A stretch of 35,397 bases of DNA. It comes from RGIG5579 sp045602025. Lineage in GTDB: Bacteria; Bacillota; Clostridia; Oscillospirales; SIG627. Numbering within the stretch: position 1 is the stretch's first letter; the number at the start of each line of letters is the position of its first letter. The stretch spans positions 1-35,397 of the forward strand of contig JAZSAT010000005.1 in the NCBI GenBank assembly GCA_045602025.1, written 5' to 3'. The translations under genes were made by a program, and so were the position numbers. Below the pieces are notes generated by a model that was not told the DNA's origin, searched no databases, and worked only from the letters and a program-made list of their open reading frames with translations. This document shows, one piece after another, positions 13,947-23,697 of this stretch.

Positions 13947-16199
13947 ATGGCACAGAATCTTGTTATTGTAGAGTCGCCAACCAAAGCGACCACCATTAAA
14001 AGCTTTTTAGGCAGCGGATATAAAGTTGTCGCCTGTCAGGGACATATCCGTGATCTGCCCAAAAGCACCTTAGGGGTGGATCTGGAAAACGACTTTGAGC
14101 CGAAATACATCAACATCCGCGGAAAAGGCGAATTGATCGCTTCTTTGAAAAAAGAGGCCCGTGCAGCAGACCGCGTTTTCCTCGCAAGCGACCCTGACCG
14201 CGAAGGAGAAGCCATCAGCTGGCACCTTCATAAGGTTTTGGGCCTGGATGAAAAAGGCGGCGGAAGAATCTCCTTCAACGAAATTACAAAGCCTGCAGTC
14301 AAAGCGGCCATTGCCAATCCCAGAAAGATCGATATGGCGCTGGTGGATTCTCAGCAGACCCGCCGTATTCTGGACCGCATTTTAGGATACAAGCTCAGCC
14401 CCCTTCTTTGGAAGAATGTGCAAAACGGTCTTTCTGCGGGAAGAGTGCAGTCCGTTGCCACCAGGCTGATCGTGGAAAGAGAACGGGAGATCGCCGCGTT
14501 TGTTCCCGAGGAATACTGGACCATTACCGCCTTTCTTGCCAATGCCCAGGGAAAGGAATTTGCTGCCCGCTTCCACGGAACCGCGCAGAAGAAATTAACC
14601 CTTTCCGACGGAGAAGGCTGTGACAAGATCTTGTCTTCTTTAGAGGAAGGTGTGTATACCGTAAAGAAGGTGACCTCTTCTCTGAAGACAAAGAACCCTC
14701 CGCCTCCCTTTACCACCTCTCAGCTTCAGCAGGAGGCGTTTAAGCGTCTGGGCTTTCAGTCTAAGCGTACAATGAGGATTGCCCAGTCTCTTTATGAAGG
14801 TATCAGCCTCGGAAAGCATGAGGAGCACGGTTTGATCACTTACATGAGAACCGACTCCCTCCGCATCTCCCAGGAAGCACAAAGTGCGGCAAAGGATCTG
14901 ATCCTCTCCAAATACGGAGAAAAGTTTTATCCCGCAAAGCCCAGAGTATATAAGTCAAAGGGCGCAAGTCAGGATGCCCACGAGGCCATCCGTCCTACCG
15001 ACCCTTCCAAAACCCCCGAATCCTTAAAAGAGGTACTCAGCGCAGAGCAGTACCGTCTGTATAAGCTTATCTGGGATCGCTTCATTGCCAGTCAGATGGC
15101 ATCTGCGAAGATCGATGTTCAGAATGTGGATATTGAGGCAGAATGTGCCGACGGCAAAAAGTATCGCTTTAAAACAAGCGGTGAGACCGTTCGTGCCCAC
15201 GGCTTTTTGAAGGTCTACGGAGAATTGAAGGAAGAGGGCGATGAGGATAAGGTTCAGACCGGCAAGCTTCCTCCCTTGAAGGAAGAAGAGGTTCTTTCCG
15301 AGAAAAAGCTGGTTCCAAAGCAGAATTTCACCCAGCCTCCCCGTCGCTATAACGAAGCAAGTCTTGTGGATGCATTGGAGGAGAAGGGGATCGGCCGTCC
15401 CAGTACCTACGCTCCTACCATTGAAACCATTATTAACAGAGGTTATGTGGCCAGAGATAAAAAGCAATTCGTTCCCACAAAGCTCGGCGAAGTGACCAAT
15501 GACATTATGGAGAAGCATTTTTCTACCGTAGTGGATTATGAATTTACCGCAAACTTGGAAAAAAAGCTTGACGGTATTGCTGAAAGTCAGGAGGATTATA
15601 AGAAGGTCCTGGCAGAATTTTACGATGAGTTCAAGCGTCTTTTGGACGGCGCGGAAGTAGCCCTTTCCGAAAAAGGAAAGGTGGAGCTTCCTCACGAGGA
15701 GCTTGATGTGCTCTGTCCCAACTGCGGAAAGAAAATGATCGTGAAAACCGGCAGATTCGGCAAATTCGCCGCTTGTCCCGGTTATCCCGAATGCAAAACC
15801 ACTATGGCACTTGACCGTGACGGCAAGGTAGCTCCCGCGGAAAAGAAGGAAGATGAGATCGTCGAGGGAATGCAGTGTGAGATCTGCGGCGGTCCCATAG
15901 TTTTGAAAAAAGGTCGCTTCGGCGAATTCTACGCTTGCAAGGATTATCCCAAGTGCCGCTTTACCCGTCAGAAAGCAAGAAAGATCGGTGTGCCCTGTCC
16001 CAAATGCGGCGGTGAGATCGTAGAAAAGCATAGCAGAAAGAGTGTTTTCTACGGCTGTGATAACTACCCCAACTGTGATTTTTCTCTGTGGGATGAGCCC
16101 ATCGGTAAGAATTGCCCCCAGTGCGGAAGCCTTTTGGTGAAAAAGAAAAACGGAACGGTTCTTTGTTCCTCCAAAGAGTGTAAATACAAGGAAAGATAA
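13947..16199 (+). CDS. topA: DNA topoisomerase I
   Basis: Type IA enzyme that relaxes negative supercoils. 750 residues from ATG 13947, chosen for AAAGGA upstream and the classic MAQNLVIVESPTKA opening (Glu9 of Toprim); an in-frame ATG five codons earlier overlaps dprA. Toprim acidic triad SDPDREGEA follows. The catalytic Tyr is Tyr299 in LITYMRTDS. The core includes EEKGIGRPSTYAPTI. The C-terminus has four cysteine clusters: CPNCGKK, CEICGGP, CPKCGGE and CPQCGSL, the last ending CKYKER at the stop. The first three keep the full four-Cys zinc-ribbon pattern. It is located between dprA and plsX. Confidence 0.97.
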   Translation: MAQNLVIVESPTKATTIKSFLGSGYKVVACQGHIRDLPKSTLGVDLENDFEPKYINIRGKGELIASLKKEARAADRVFLASDPDREGEAISWHLHKVLGLDEKGGGRISFNEITKPAVKAAIANPRKIDMALVDSQQTRRILDRILGYKLSPLLWKNVQNGLSAGRVQSVATRLIVEREREIAAFVPEEYWTITAFLANAQGKEFAARFHGTAQKKLTLSDGEGCDKILSSLEEGVYTVKKVTSSLKTKNPPPPFTTSQLQQEAFKRLGFQSKRTMRIAQSLYEGISLGKHEEHGLITYMRTDSLRISQEAQSAAKDLILSKYGEKFYPAKPRVYKSKGASQDAHEAIRPTDPSKTPESLKEVLSAEQYRLYKLIWDRFIASQMASAKIDVQNVDIEAECADGKKYRFKTSGETVRAHGFLKVYGELKEEGDEDKVQTGKLPPLKEEEVLSEKKLVPKQNFTQPPRRYNEASLVDALEEKGIGRPSTYAPTIETIINRGYVARDKKQFVPTKLGEVTNDIMEKHFSTVVDYEFTANLEKKLDGIAESQEDYKKVLAEFYDEFKRLLDGAEVALSEKGKVELPHEELDVLCPNCGKKMIVKTGRFGKFAACPGYPECKTTMALDRDGKVAPAEKKEDEIVEGMQCEICGGPIVLKKGRFGEFYACKDYPKCRFTRQKARKIGVPCPKCGGEIVEKHSRKSVFYGCDNYPNCDFSLWDEPIGKNCPQCGSLLVKKKNGTVLCSSKECKYKER

Positions 16200-16208
16200 G
16201 GTATCGAA

Positions 16209-17222
16209 ATGAAACTGATCATTGATGCGATGGGCGGCGATCACGCTCCCGACGAAATCGTGCGCGGTGCATACCTTGGTATGAAAAAGGAATCTGACAT
16301 AGAGATCATTTTCACCGGGGACGAAAAAGCGATCCGTGAAACAATGAAAAAGTATGATATTCCCGAAGAAAATATAAAGATCGTCCATGCGCCCACTCAG
16401 ATCGAAATGGACGAGGATCCTTTGTGTATCCTTAAAAGTAAGAAGGATTCTTCCATGGCAAAGGGACTTTCCCTTCTTCGTGACGGCGAGGGAGATGCAT
16501 TCCTTTCTGCAGGCAGCACAGGAGCTCTGATCGTAGGTGCCTCCAGCCGCATTTATAAGGTCAAGCTTCCCGGTATTCGCCGTGTGGCCATCGGTGCCGT
16601 GCTTCCTTTGTCAAATCCCGTTCTCCTTCTGGACAGCGGTGCCAATATTGAGGTAACACCCGAGGAGCTTGTTCAGTTTGGCTTTATGGGAAAAGCCTAT
16701 GCAAAGGGGGTTCTTTCTGTAAAGGAGCCTCGTATTGCTCTTGTAAATAACGGTGCCGAGGAGTGCAAAGGAACTCTTCTTTATTCCGAGACCCACAAGC
16801 TTCTCAAAAACGAAGAGAATCTCAATTTCGTCGGCAATATCGAAGGAAGAGACATTCCCCTGGGTGAGGCGGATGTCATTTTGTGTGACGGCTTTGTGGG
16901 AAATGTGATTCTAAAGCTTTCCGAAGGCTTTGGAAAGTTTATCAGTAAGGAACTGAAAAAACTTTTGGGCGGTAGCATGAAAGGGAAGATCGCGGCACTT
17001 TTTATCTATTCCGATCTGAAAAAATTCAAGTCCCGTCTGTCTTATGAACGCTACGGCGGCGCGCCGCTTTTAGGAACCCGTTTTCCCATTATCAAGGCGC
17101 ACGGCTCTTCCAAGAAGAGTGCCATTAAGAGTGCGGTCCGACAAGCGAAAAAGTGCTTCGAGTCAGGGGTTTGCCGTATGATCGAAGAAGATGTGACCCT
17201 GACAGAAAAAGGAGAAAACTAA
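16209..17222 (+). CDS. plsX: Phosphate acyltransferase PlsX
   Basis: Converts acyl-ACP to acyl-phosphate for PlsY (encoded at 563-1258). 337 residues, family length, opening IIDAMGGDHAPDEIVRGA, with FLSAGSTGALIVG and LLDSGANIEVTPEEL in the middle, CDGFVGNVILKLSEG, and GGAPLLGT near the end. AAGG overlapping the topA stop is seven bases from the start. The stop TAA is followed without a gap by the rnc ATG. In many bacteria acpP separates plsX and rnc; it does not here. Confidence 0.96.
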   Translation: MKLIIDAMGGDHAPDEIVRGAYLGMKKESDIEIIFTGDEKAIRETMKKYDIPEENIKIVHAPTQIEMDEDPLCILKSKKDSSMAKGLSLLRDGEGDAFLSAGSTGALIVGASSRIYKVKLPGIRRVAIGAVLPLSNPVLLLDSGANIEVTPEELVQFGFMGKAYAKGVLSVKEPRIALVNNGAEECKGTLLYSETHKLLKNEENLNFVGNIEGRDIPLGEADVILCDGFVGNVILKLSEGFGKFISKELKKLLGGSMKGKIAALFIYSDLKKFKSRLSYERYGGAPLLGTRFPIIKAHGSSKKSAIKSAVRQAKKCFESGVCRMIEEDVTLTEKGEN

Positions 17223-17975
17223 ATGGAACCGAGGCTTGCTAAAACAGAGGATTATCCTCAGAGCTTTTTGGCTCTTTTGCCGCAGCTGGAGGAAAAGATC
17301 GGGTATCGGTTCCGCGATAAAAAGTATCTGTATATCGCTTTGACCCACTCTTCCTTTTCCAATGAGAAGCGAAACCGCATTTTGTATGAACATAACGAGC
17401 GGCAGGAGTTTTTGGGAGATTCTGTTTTATCTCTTGTTGTCTCCAAGCATCTTTTCTTTGACCACAAGACCTTCCCGGAAGGGGTACTGACAAAGCTTCG
17501 TGCTTCTTCCGTATGTGCTGAGGCCTTGTTTGAGTATGCGGATCAGATCGGTCTGGGAGAATATATGCTGTTAAACCACGGCCTTGCCGAGGGCGGCGGC
17601 AGACATCAGAAAAACATTCTTGCGGATTGCTTTGAAGCACTGATCGCAGCACTGTATTTGGATGGCGGCTTTGATGTGGCAAAGGACTTCATTCTTCGCT
17701 TTGCAAAAGAAAGGCTTCAGAAGCTTTTGGAAGGCGGAAGGCTCCGTGACGATGACTATAAAAGTCTTTTACAGGAAAAAGTACAGACCAGCCCCGGTGA
17801 AAAGGTGGAGTACCGCCTGATTGGGGAAAAAGGACCTGACCACAACAAAGAGTTTTCTGTTGAAGTCAGACTCAATTCCAATGTAATTGGAACAGGCATC
17901 GGCAGAAGCAAACGGGAAGCAGAGCAGCTGGCGGCAAAAAAAGCCCTTGCTACCTGGTTCGGCGAAGGTAAATAG
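17223..17975 (+). CDS. rnc: Ribonuclease III
   Basis: Double-strand-specific endoribonuclease for rRNA processing and RNA turnover. 250 residues. The nuclease domain has the signature NERQEFLGDSVLSLVV (about residues 58-73) and a second acidic motif ILADCFEALIAALYLDGG. The C-terminal double-stranded-RNA-binding domain runs from DDYKSLLQEKVQ to REAEQLAAKKAL. Start is directly at the plsX stop, with GGAG eight bases before it inside plsX, so the two are translationally coupled. The N-terminal 20 residues (MEPRLAKTEDYPQSFLALLP) are a small extension over the family average. Confidence 0.96.
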   Translation: MEPRLAKTEDYPQSFLALLPQLEEKIGYRFRDKKYLYIALTHSSFSNEKRNRILYEHNERQEFLGDSVLSLVVSKHLFFDHKTFPEGVLTKLRASSVCAEALFEYADQIGLGEYMLLNHGLAEGGGRHQKNILADCFEALIAALYLDGGFDVAKDFILRFAKERLQKLLEGGRLRDDDYKSLLQEKVQTSPGEKVEYRLIGEKGPDHNKEFSVEVRLNSNVIGTGIGRSKREAEQLAAKKALATWFGEGK

Positions 17976-17998
17976 AATAAGAAAAAGAGAGTAAATCA

Positions 17999-20900
17999 AT
18001 GTATCTGAAAACACTGGAACTTCAAGGCTTTAAATCTTTCCCCGATAAAACGGTTATCGAGTTTGATAAGGGAATGACCGCCATTGTAGGTGCCAACGGC
18101 AGCGGAAAAAGTAACATTTCCGATGCGGTCCGTTGGGTGCTTGGCGAAATGAGCGCAAAATCTCTGCGCGGCAGCAAAATGGAGGATATTATCTTCAACG
18201 GCAGCGGCAAACGCAAGCCGGCTTCTTTTGCTGAAGTTGTGATGACCATTGACAACTCGGACTTCTTAATGAAGATCGATTTTGACGAGGTCAGCGTAGG
18301 AAGACGCCTTTACCGTAGCGGGGAAAGTGAATATTACCTGAATAAAAAACAGGTGAGACTGAAGGATATCGTTGACCTGTTTCTCAACACCGGTATCGGC
18401 AGAGAAGGCTATTCTGTGATCAGCCAGGGTAAAATTGCAGAGATCATTTCCCTCAAGGGCAACGAAAGAAGAGAGCTTTTTGAAGAAGCCGCAGGTATTT
18501 CCCGTTTTCGTTACCGCAAGCATGAGGCTGGGCTGAAATTGCAGTCGGTAAATGAAAATGCCGTTCGCATTAACGATATTTTATCCGAGGTGCAGGGAAG
18601 ACTTCCCCGTCTGGAATCCCAAAGTGCCAAGGCGAAGGAATACCTTGCCATTGTAGAAGAAAAGAAATCGCTGGAGCTTGGTATCTGGGCGCAGCGCATT
18701 GAAAAGATTGAAAACTTCGCCAAGGAAGGCGGAGAAAAATACACCCTGGAAGACAAAGCGCTTGTGGAGCTGAGTCAGGTGATCGAAGAACAGGACCGCA
18801 AGATCGATGCTCTGTATATCGAGACCCAGGAAAAGAATGTGGAAAGCGAGATTCTTCGCGGTGAGGTGACAAATCTTGCTTCTCAGGACAGCGACCTTTC
18901 TTCCGGCCTTTCTGTTCTGGAAAATGAGATCCACCATATCGATCTGAAGAAGGAAGAGCTTCTTTCTCAGGGAGAAAAGGACGATACCCGCGAAAAAGCT
19001 TTGCAGGAAGAAAAAGATGCTATCAGTCTGTCTTTTTCAAAAATTCAGACAGAGCTTGACGAAATTGAAGAGAAGTTCACACAAAACCGTGCGCTTCAGG
19101 ATAACCTTGCTTTGGAATATGCCAATCTTGTTGACCGCGAGGAAGCACTCCTTGTGGAAAAAGATGCCATCTTAGCAGAAAAAGAAGCCCTCACCATGGA
19201 ATTGAAGGAAGGGGAAGGCTTCGGCAGAGCAGGGGAAGAGCAGAAGAAGGAACTGGAAAGACGCCTTTCGGAAGGCGGCGGTAAGGATGTGGCATTCCGA
19301 AGCCGTTTGGAGGAAAAGAGACTTGCGGCCGATGCCGCTCTCACGAAAAAGAGCGAAGCGGAAAAAGAAAGCGGCCGATTGAACCTGGAGCTCTATCATC
19401 TGGGTGAAGAAATCGAAGAAAAGGGCGAGGTCCTTCAGAAGGTCCGCCTTGAAAAAATGGAAGCGGAGCAGAGAAGGGATACCCTTCTTCGTATGGAACG
19501 CCTTCTGGAGGGCTTTTCCGAATCCGTGAAAGAGATCATGAATGCCGCAAAAACGGAGCTTTCCGGTATTTGCGGACCGGTGTCGAAACTCATCTCCACC
19601 GATGAAAAATATGTCCTTGCGGTAGAAACAGCCCTTGGCGGCGGTGTGCAGAATGTGGTTGTGGAAAATGAAATCGACGCCAAGGCCGCAATTGATTTTC
19701 TGAAGAAGAACCGTTTGGGAAGAGCTACCTTTTTGCCCTTGACTACCTTGAGAGCGGGTGTTTACGATACCGCTTCCATTCGGGAAAAAGGCTTTCTCGG
19801 AAGAGCGTCCGATCTTTGCAGGAGCGAAGAAAAATATCGTATCGCAGTGGAATTTCTCTTGGGAAAAACTCTGATCTGTGAGGATATCGAATCTGCTTCC
19901 CGCCTTGCAAAAAGCGAGAAATACGGTGTAAGGATCGTCACCCTTGACGGTCAGATCATCCACGCGGGCGGTTCTTTTACCGGCGGTCAGGCGTTGAATC
20001 TGACCGGGGTCCTTTCCCGCTCGGGAGATTTAAACCTCCTCAAGGAAAAAATTGCCGAAAAGGAAGAAAAAATTACCGCCTTCCGCAGCGATCTTGATCG
20101 TTTGGAGGAAAAGAGAACTGCCCTTCGTGAGGAACTGAAAAAGGTAGAAGAAAACCTTTCCGTTCTGAGAGTGAAGGCAGGGGAAGCGCAGAACGAGCTG
20201 ACCCTTGAGACTGAGCGTTTGGATGCCTCCAAATCTGAAATCTTGCGTATTGAAAAACAGATTTTGGAGATCGATGAAAAGATCCGAGAAAAAGGTGTCA
20301 GAGCGGAAGAGATCCGCGGCAAGCTTTCCTCCTTCGGAGAAAGAGAGGCGAAGATCGGAGAGGAGATCGAAGTTCTTCGCACTGAAAAAGAAGAAAAAGA
20401 GAAAAAGAGGGAAGAATATATCATTGCACAAGGCGAGATCATCGCTTTGCGCGGACAGGCTCAGCTGAAATTGGAGCAAGAAGCGAGACGGCTTGATGAA
20501 AATGCTGAAGCCTTCCGTCTTTTGGAAGAGGGCGGCAAAAACAAAGAGGAGATCCTCCTCGGCCTTGAAAAATCCAAGGAAGAAGCCCTTTTGAAGATCG
20601 AAAACTCCAAAAAAGAGCGAGAGACGGTTCGCGAACAAATGGCAGAAAAGCAGGAGAAGATCAAATCCCTTCTTGTCAGAGTGAGTGCCGCCGGTGAAGA
20701 AAGCGCCAGGATCCGTGCCGACCAAAAGGAAAAACAGGCGGAAAAAGAAAAGAGAATGGAAGCCTTCTCACGCCTTGCCTCTCGCCTTGCCGCGGCAGAA
20801 AAGGAAAAAGAGAGTATCATCCGAAGCCTTGCGGAGGAATATGAGATTTCTCCCGAGCATATGGAATTTGAAAAGGCAAAGGAGATCGATACGGAAGCCC

Positions 20901-21571
20901 TGGGTGGCGATGCAAGACTGCAGAACTTGCGCGGTCAGCTTCGCCGCATCGGTCCCGTAAATCTGGAATCCGTTCAGGAGCTTGAGGAAGCGAAAGAAAG
21001 ATTCAACTTCCTGAATACCCAGTATTCCGATATTACAAAATCCAAGGAAGAGCTTGAAAAGCTCATTGCCGATCTGGAAGGCACGATGCGAGATATGTTT
21101 ACCGAAACCTTTGAAGAGATCCGCTATACCTTCCGCCAAATCTTTGTAGAGCTCTTCGGTGGCGGCAGTGCCGACATTGAGCTTACCAATAAAGAGGATC
21201 TTTTAAATTGCGGCGTTGAGATCCGCGTACAGCCTCCGGGAAAGGTCATCAAGAGCCTTTCGCTTCTTTCCGGCGGCGAGCAGGCCTTTGTTGCCATTGC
21301 CCTTTATATGTCACTGCTTCGCATCAACCCCAGTCCCTTCTGTATCTTTGATGAGATCGAATCCGCCCTGGACGAAGCCAATGTTCGCAGATTTGCCCAG
21401 TACATCAAAAAGCACAACGATAAGACACAGTTTATCGTGATCACACATAGAAGAGGTACTATGGAGGAGGCAGATACCCTTTACGGTATTACTATGCAGG
21501 AAAAGGGCGTCAGTGACTTTATCCGTCTTGATTTTGAGGATTCCGGTAAATTTGCATCGGACAATAAGTGA
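17999..21571 (+). CDS. smc: Chromosome segregation protein SMC
   Basis: 1190 residues, normal length. Condensin ATPase that organises and separates chromosomes with ScpA/ScpB. The N-terminal head has Walker A GANGSGKS (31-38). Long Glu/Lys-rich coiled coils run from about 170 to 500 and 680 to 1010. A hinge lies between them (ETALGGGVQNVVVENE, GRATFLPL, GGSFTGG). The C-terminal head has the signature LSGGEQAFVAIALYMSLL near 1090 and Walker B FCIFDEIESALDEANV near 1115. The signature reads GGEQAF and the Walker B end IES rather than the common GGEKAL and VDA. A shifted frame inside gives many false short frames because of the repetitive GAA/AAG codons. The rnc-smc-ftsY order is standard. Confidence 0.98.
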   Translation: MYLKTLELQGFKSFPDKTVIEFDKGMTAIVGANGSGKSNISDAVRWVLGEMSAKSLRGSKMEDIIFNGSGKRKPASFAEVVMTIDNSDFLMKIDFDEVSVGRRLYRSGESEYYLNKKQVRLKDIVDLFLNTGIGREGYSVISQGKIAEIISLKGNERRELFEEAAGISRFRYRKHEAGLKLQSVNENAVRINDILSEVQGRLPRLESQSAKAKEYLAIVEEKKSLELGIWAQRIEKIENFAKEGGEKYTLEDKALVELSQVIEEQDRKIDALYIETQEKNVESEILRGEVTNLASQDSDLSSGLSVLENEIHHIDLKKEELLSQGEKDDTREKALQEEKDAISLSFSKIQTELDEIEEKFTQNRALQDNLALEYANLVDREEALLVEKDAILAEKEALTMELKEGEGFGRAGEEQKKELERRLSEGGGKDVAFRSRLEEKRLAADAALTKKSEAEKESGRLNLELYHLGEEIEEKGEVLQKVRLEKMEAEQRRDTLLRMERLLEGFSESVKEIMNAAKTELSGICGPVSKLISTDEKYVLAVETALGGGVQNVVVENEIDAKAAIDFLKKNRLGRATFLPLTTLRAGVYDTASIREKGFLGRASDLCRSEEKYRIAVEFLLGKTLICEDIESASRLAKSEKYGVRIVTLDGQIIHAGGSFTGGQALNLTGVLSRSGDLNLLKEKIAEKEEKITAFRSDLDRLEEKRTALREELKKVEENLSVLRVKAGEAQNELTLETERLDASKSEILRIEKQILEIDEKIREKGVRAEEIRGKLSSFGEREAKIGEEIEVLRTEKEEKEKKREEYIIAQGEIIALRGQAQLKLEQEARRLDENAEAFRLLEEGGKNKEEILLGLEKSKEEALLKIENSKKERETVREQMAEKQEKIKSLLVRVSAAGEESARIRADQKEKQAEKEKRMEAFSRLASRLAAAEKEKESIIRSLAEEYEISPEHMEFEKAKEIDTEALGGDARLQNLRGQLRRIGPVNLESVQELEEAKERFNFLNTQYSDITKSKEELEKLIADLEGTMRDMFTETFEEIRYTFRQIFVELFGGGSADIELTNKEDLLNCGVEIRVQPPGKVIKSLSLLSGGEQAFVAIALYMSLLRINPSPFCIFDEIESALDEANVRRFAQYIKKHNDKTQFIVITHRRGTMEEADTLYGITMQEKGVSDFIRLDFEDSGKFASDNK

Positions 21572-21578
21572 GGAAAAA

Positions 21579-22490
21579 ATGGGATTTTTTGAACGATTAA
21601 AGGAAGGACTTTCCAAAACAAAAAACGCGATCCTTCATCGGGCAGATTCGCTGTTCCGTGCCCTTTCCGGGGAGATTGACGAGGATTTTTACGAGGAATT
21701 GGAGGAAATTCTGATCCTTGCGGATTTCGGTGCAGAAACGGCAATGGAGATCATCGATCTTCTGCGTGATAAGGTAAAAGAAGACCGCATTATGAATGGG
21801 GAGGAGGCAAAAGGCGCTCTTCGTGAAATTCTGATCTCTCTCTTGCAAAAAGATGGTCTTGAACTGAAAACAAATACCTCTCCTTCCGCCATTCTTGTCA
21901 TTGGCGTTAATGGCGTGGGAAAGACTACCTCCATTGCAAAAATTGCAAACTTTTTGAAGCAAAACGGCAAAAAAGTCATTCTTGCCGCAGGAGATACTTT
22001 CCGTGCCGCTGCTTGTGAGCAGCTTGGTATCTGGGCTGACAGAGTGGGCGTGGATATGATCTCCCAGGGAGAGGGTGCAGACCCTGCCGCCGTTGTGTTC
22101 GATGCTGCCGCCGCTGCCAAAAAGCGCGGTGCGGATGTTCTCATTGTGGATACGGCCGGCAGACTTCACAACAAGAAAAACCTGATGGAAGAGCTTCATA
22201 AGATATCGAGAGTTCTTGATCGGGAAATGGAAGGCTGCGACCGGGAGGTGCTTCTGGTTTTGGATGCTACCACCGGTCAGAATGCTGTCAGTCAGGCAAA
22301 GGAATTCAGCCGCAGCGCAGGTATTACGGGCCTTGTTCTCACAAAGCTTGACGGCACAGCCAAGGGTGGCATCATCTTCTCATTGAAAAAGGAGCTGGGT
22401 GTACCCGTGAAGTTTATCGGAGTCGGAGAGGGAATGGACGACCTTCGCCCCTTCTCCCCCGAGGATTTTGTCAATGCCCTCTTTGAATAA
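21579..22490 (+). CDS. ftsY: Signal recognition particle receptor FtsY
   Basis: SRP GTPase that docks ribosome-SRP complexes at the membrane. 303 residues from ATG 21579 (GTGAGGA upstream; MGFFERLKEGLSKTK is the usual start), so only a short A domain precedes the NG domain. G1 is GVNGVGKTTS (109-118), then AAGDTFRAAACEQL, DTAGRLHNKKNLMEEL, DATTGQNAVSQAKEF, TKLDGTAKGG and the closing GVGEGMDDLRPFSPEDFV. It lies 7 bases after smc and overlaps the next gene's likely start. Confidence 0.97.
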   Translation: MGFFERLKEGLSKTKNAILHRADSLFRALSGEIDEDFYEELEEILILADFGAETAMEIIDLLRDKVKEDRIMNGEEAKGALREILISLLQKDGLELKTNTSPSAILVIGVNGVGKTTSIAKIANFLKQNGKKVILAAGDTFRAAACEQLGIWADRVGVDMISQGEGADPAAVVFDAAAAAKKRGADVLIVDTAGRLHNKKNLMEELHKISRVLDREMEGCDREVLLVLDATTGQNAVSQAKEFSRSAGITGLVLTKLDGTAKGGIIFSLKKELGVPVKFIGVGEGMDDLRPFSPEDFVNALFE

Positions 22491-23697
22491 AATGCGTATC
22501 GGTGTTTTCGGCGGTGCTTTTGCTCCTCCGCATTTAGGGCATGAAAAAGCTGTGATGGCTTTTTTGGAAAAGGCAGACCTTGATCTTTTATATGTAATAC
22601 CCTCGGGCATTCCGCCTCACAAGACCATTTCGGCCGGTGCTACCGATGAAGACCGCCTGAATATGGCGCATCTTGCCTTTTCTTATCTGTCAGATAAAAT
22701 CGTAGTCAGCGATATGGAGCTTGTTTTCAAAGGGACCTGTTATAGCTTTTTAACCCTTGAAAAGCTTTTTAAGAAGCACCCGGGGAGCGATCTTTTTCTT
22801 TTTGTCGGTACCGATCAGTTCCTTGTGTTTGAATCCTGGCGCAATTTTGAAAGCATCTTGAAAACGGTTACGCTGTGCGTAATGGATCGCTATGAAAGCG
22901 GCGATGAGATCAAAAAGAAAAAAGATTTTCTTGAGAAAAATTTTGGTGCGCATATATTGCTTTTGGAGGAAAAACCATATATAATATCTTCGACTCAAAT
23001 TCGGACAGAGCTTGAGAAATTCGGTTTTTCTCTCTCCCTTTCTCCCGCAGTGAATGAATACATTGCAGAAAAGGGAATTTACGCTTCTCAAACAGATCCT
23101 CTTCGCAAAAAGCTTTTGGATCGGGTGAAGGAAGCGGTTTCGAAAAAAAGATTTTTCCATACCTTGTCCGTGGAAAGGGAAACGGTACGGCTTGCAAAGC
23201 TTCTTTCTTTTTCCGAGGAGAAAACAAAGGAAATTGCTCTTGCAGCTCTCTATCACGATCTGACAAAGGAATGGAGTCTTGAAAAAAGCGCATCTTTTCT
23301 TGAAGAGGATATCTCTCAGCTTTCAAAATATGAGCCTGTTCTTCACGGAAAAACAGCGGCAAAGATCGCAAAGGAAGAAGGCTTCTTATCGGAGGAGGGC
23401 GTCAATGCCATTGCCTTCCATACCACGGGGCGACCCGGCATGAGCCAAATGGAAAAGGTGCTGTATTTTGCCGATTATATTGAAGAAAAGCGAACGGCAG
23501 AATCCTGCAAGAAAATGCGAAGATATTTTTATGAAAATCTCCCTGCGGAAAAAGGGGAGATAGGGGATTTTCTGGATCGCTGTATCATAAAAGTGATGGA
23601 AAATACCAATCTTTATTTGGAAAAAAAGAATATTCCCGTTCACCCCTTGGGGGAACAGGCACTTGAAGATTTAAAAAACAGAAAGGAATCAGTATGA
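22474..23697 (+). CDS. nadD: NadD-YqeK fusion: nicotinate-nucleotide adenylyltransferase plus HD hydrolase
   Basis: One 407-residue chain joins two usually separate neighbours. Residues 7-205 are NadD, which makes deamido-NAD from NaMN and ATP: VFGGAFAPPHLGH (11-23) holds the nucleotidyl-transfer histidines, and ISSTQIRTEL is the second signature. Residues about 215-400 are a YqeK-type HD domain (FFHTLSVERE, LYHDLTKEW, DYIEEKR), a family shown to hydrolyse Ap4A symmetrically. Start choice: GAGG nine bases before ATG 22474 inside ftsY supports it; TTG 22468 and ATG 22492 (directly after the ftsY stop, giving MRIGVFGG) remain possible. The stop overlaps rsfS by four bases. Similar fusions occur in some Clostridia. 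Confidence 0.92.
   Translation: MPSLNKMRIGVFGGAFAPPHLGHEKAVMAFLEKADLDLLYVIPSGIPPHKTISAGATDEDRLNMAHLAFSYLSDKIVVSDMELVFKGTCYSFLTLEKLFKKHPGSDLFLFVGTDQFLVFESWRNFESILKTVTLCVMDRYESGDEIKKKKDFLEKNFGAHILLLEEKPYIISSTQIRTELEKFGFSLSLSPAVNEYIAEKGIYASQTDPLRKKLLDRVKEAVSKKRFFHTLSVERETVRLAKLLSFSEEKTKEIALAALYHDLTKEWSLEKSASFLEEDISQLSKYEPVLHGKTAAKIAKEEGFLSEEGVNAIAFHTTGRPGMSQMEKVLYFADYIEEKRTAESCKKMRRYFYENLPAEKGEIGDFLDRCIIKVMENTNLYLEKKNIPVHPLGEQALEDLKNRKESV

Noticed and set aside
15024..16388. 454-codon minus-strand frame across topA and plsX
   Set aside because: Antisense to two certain genes, no recognisable domain, spans their junction.
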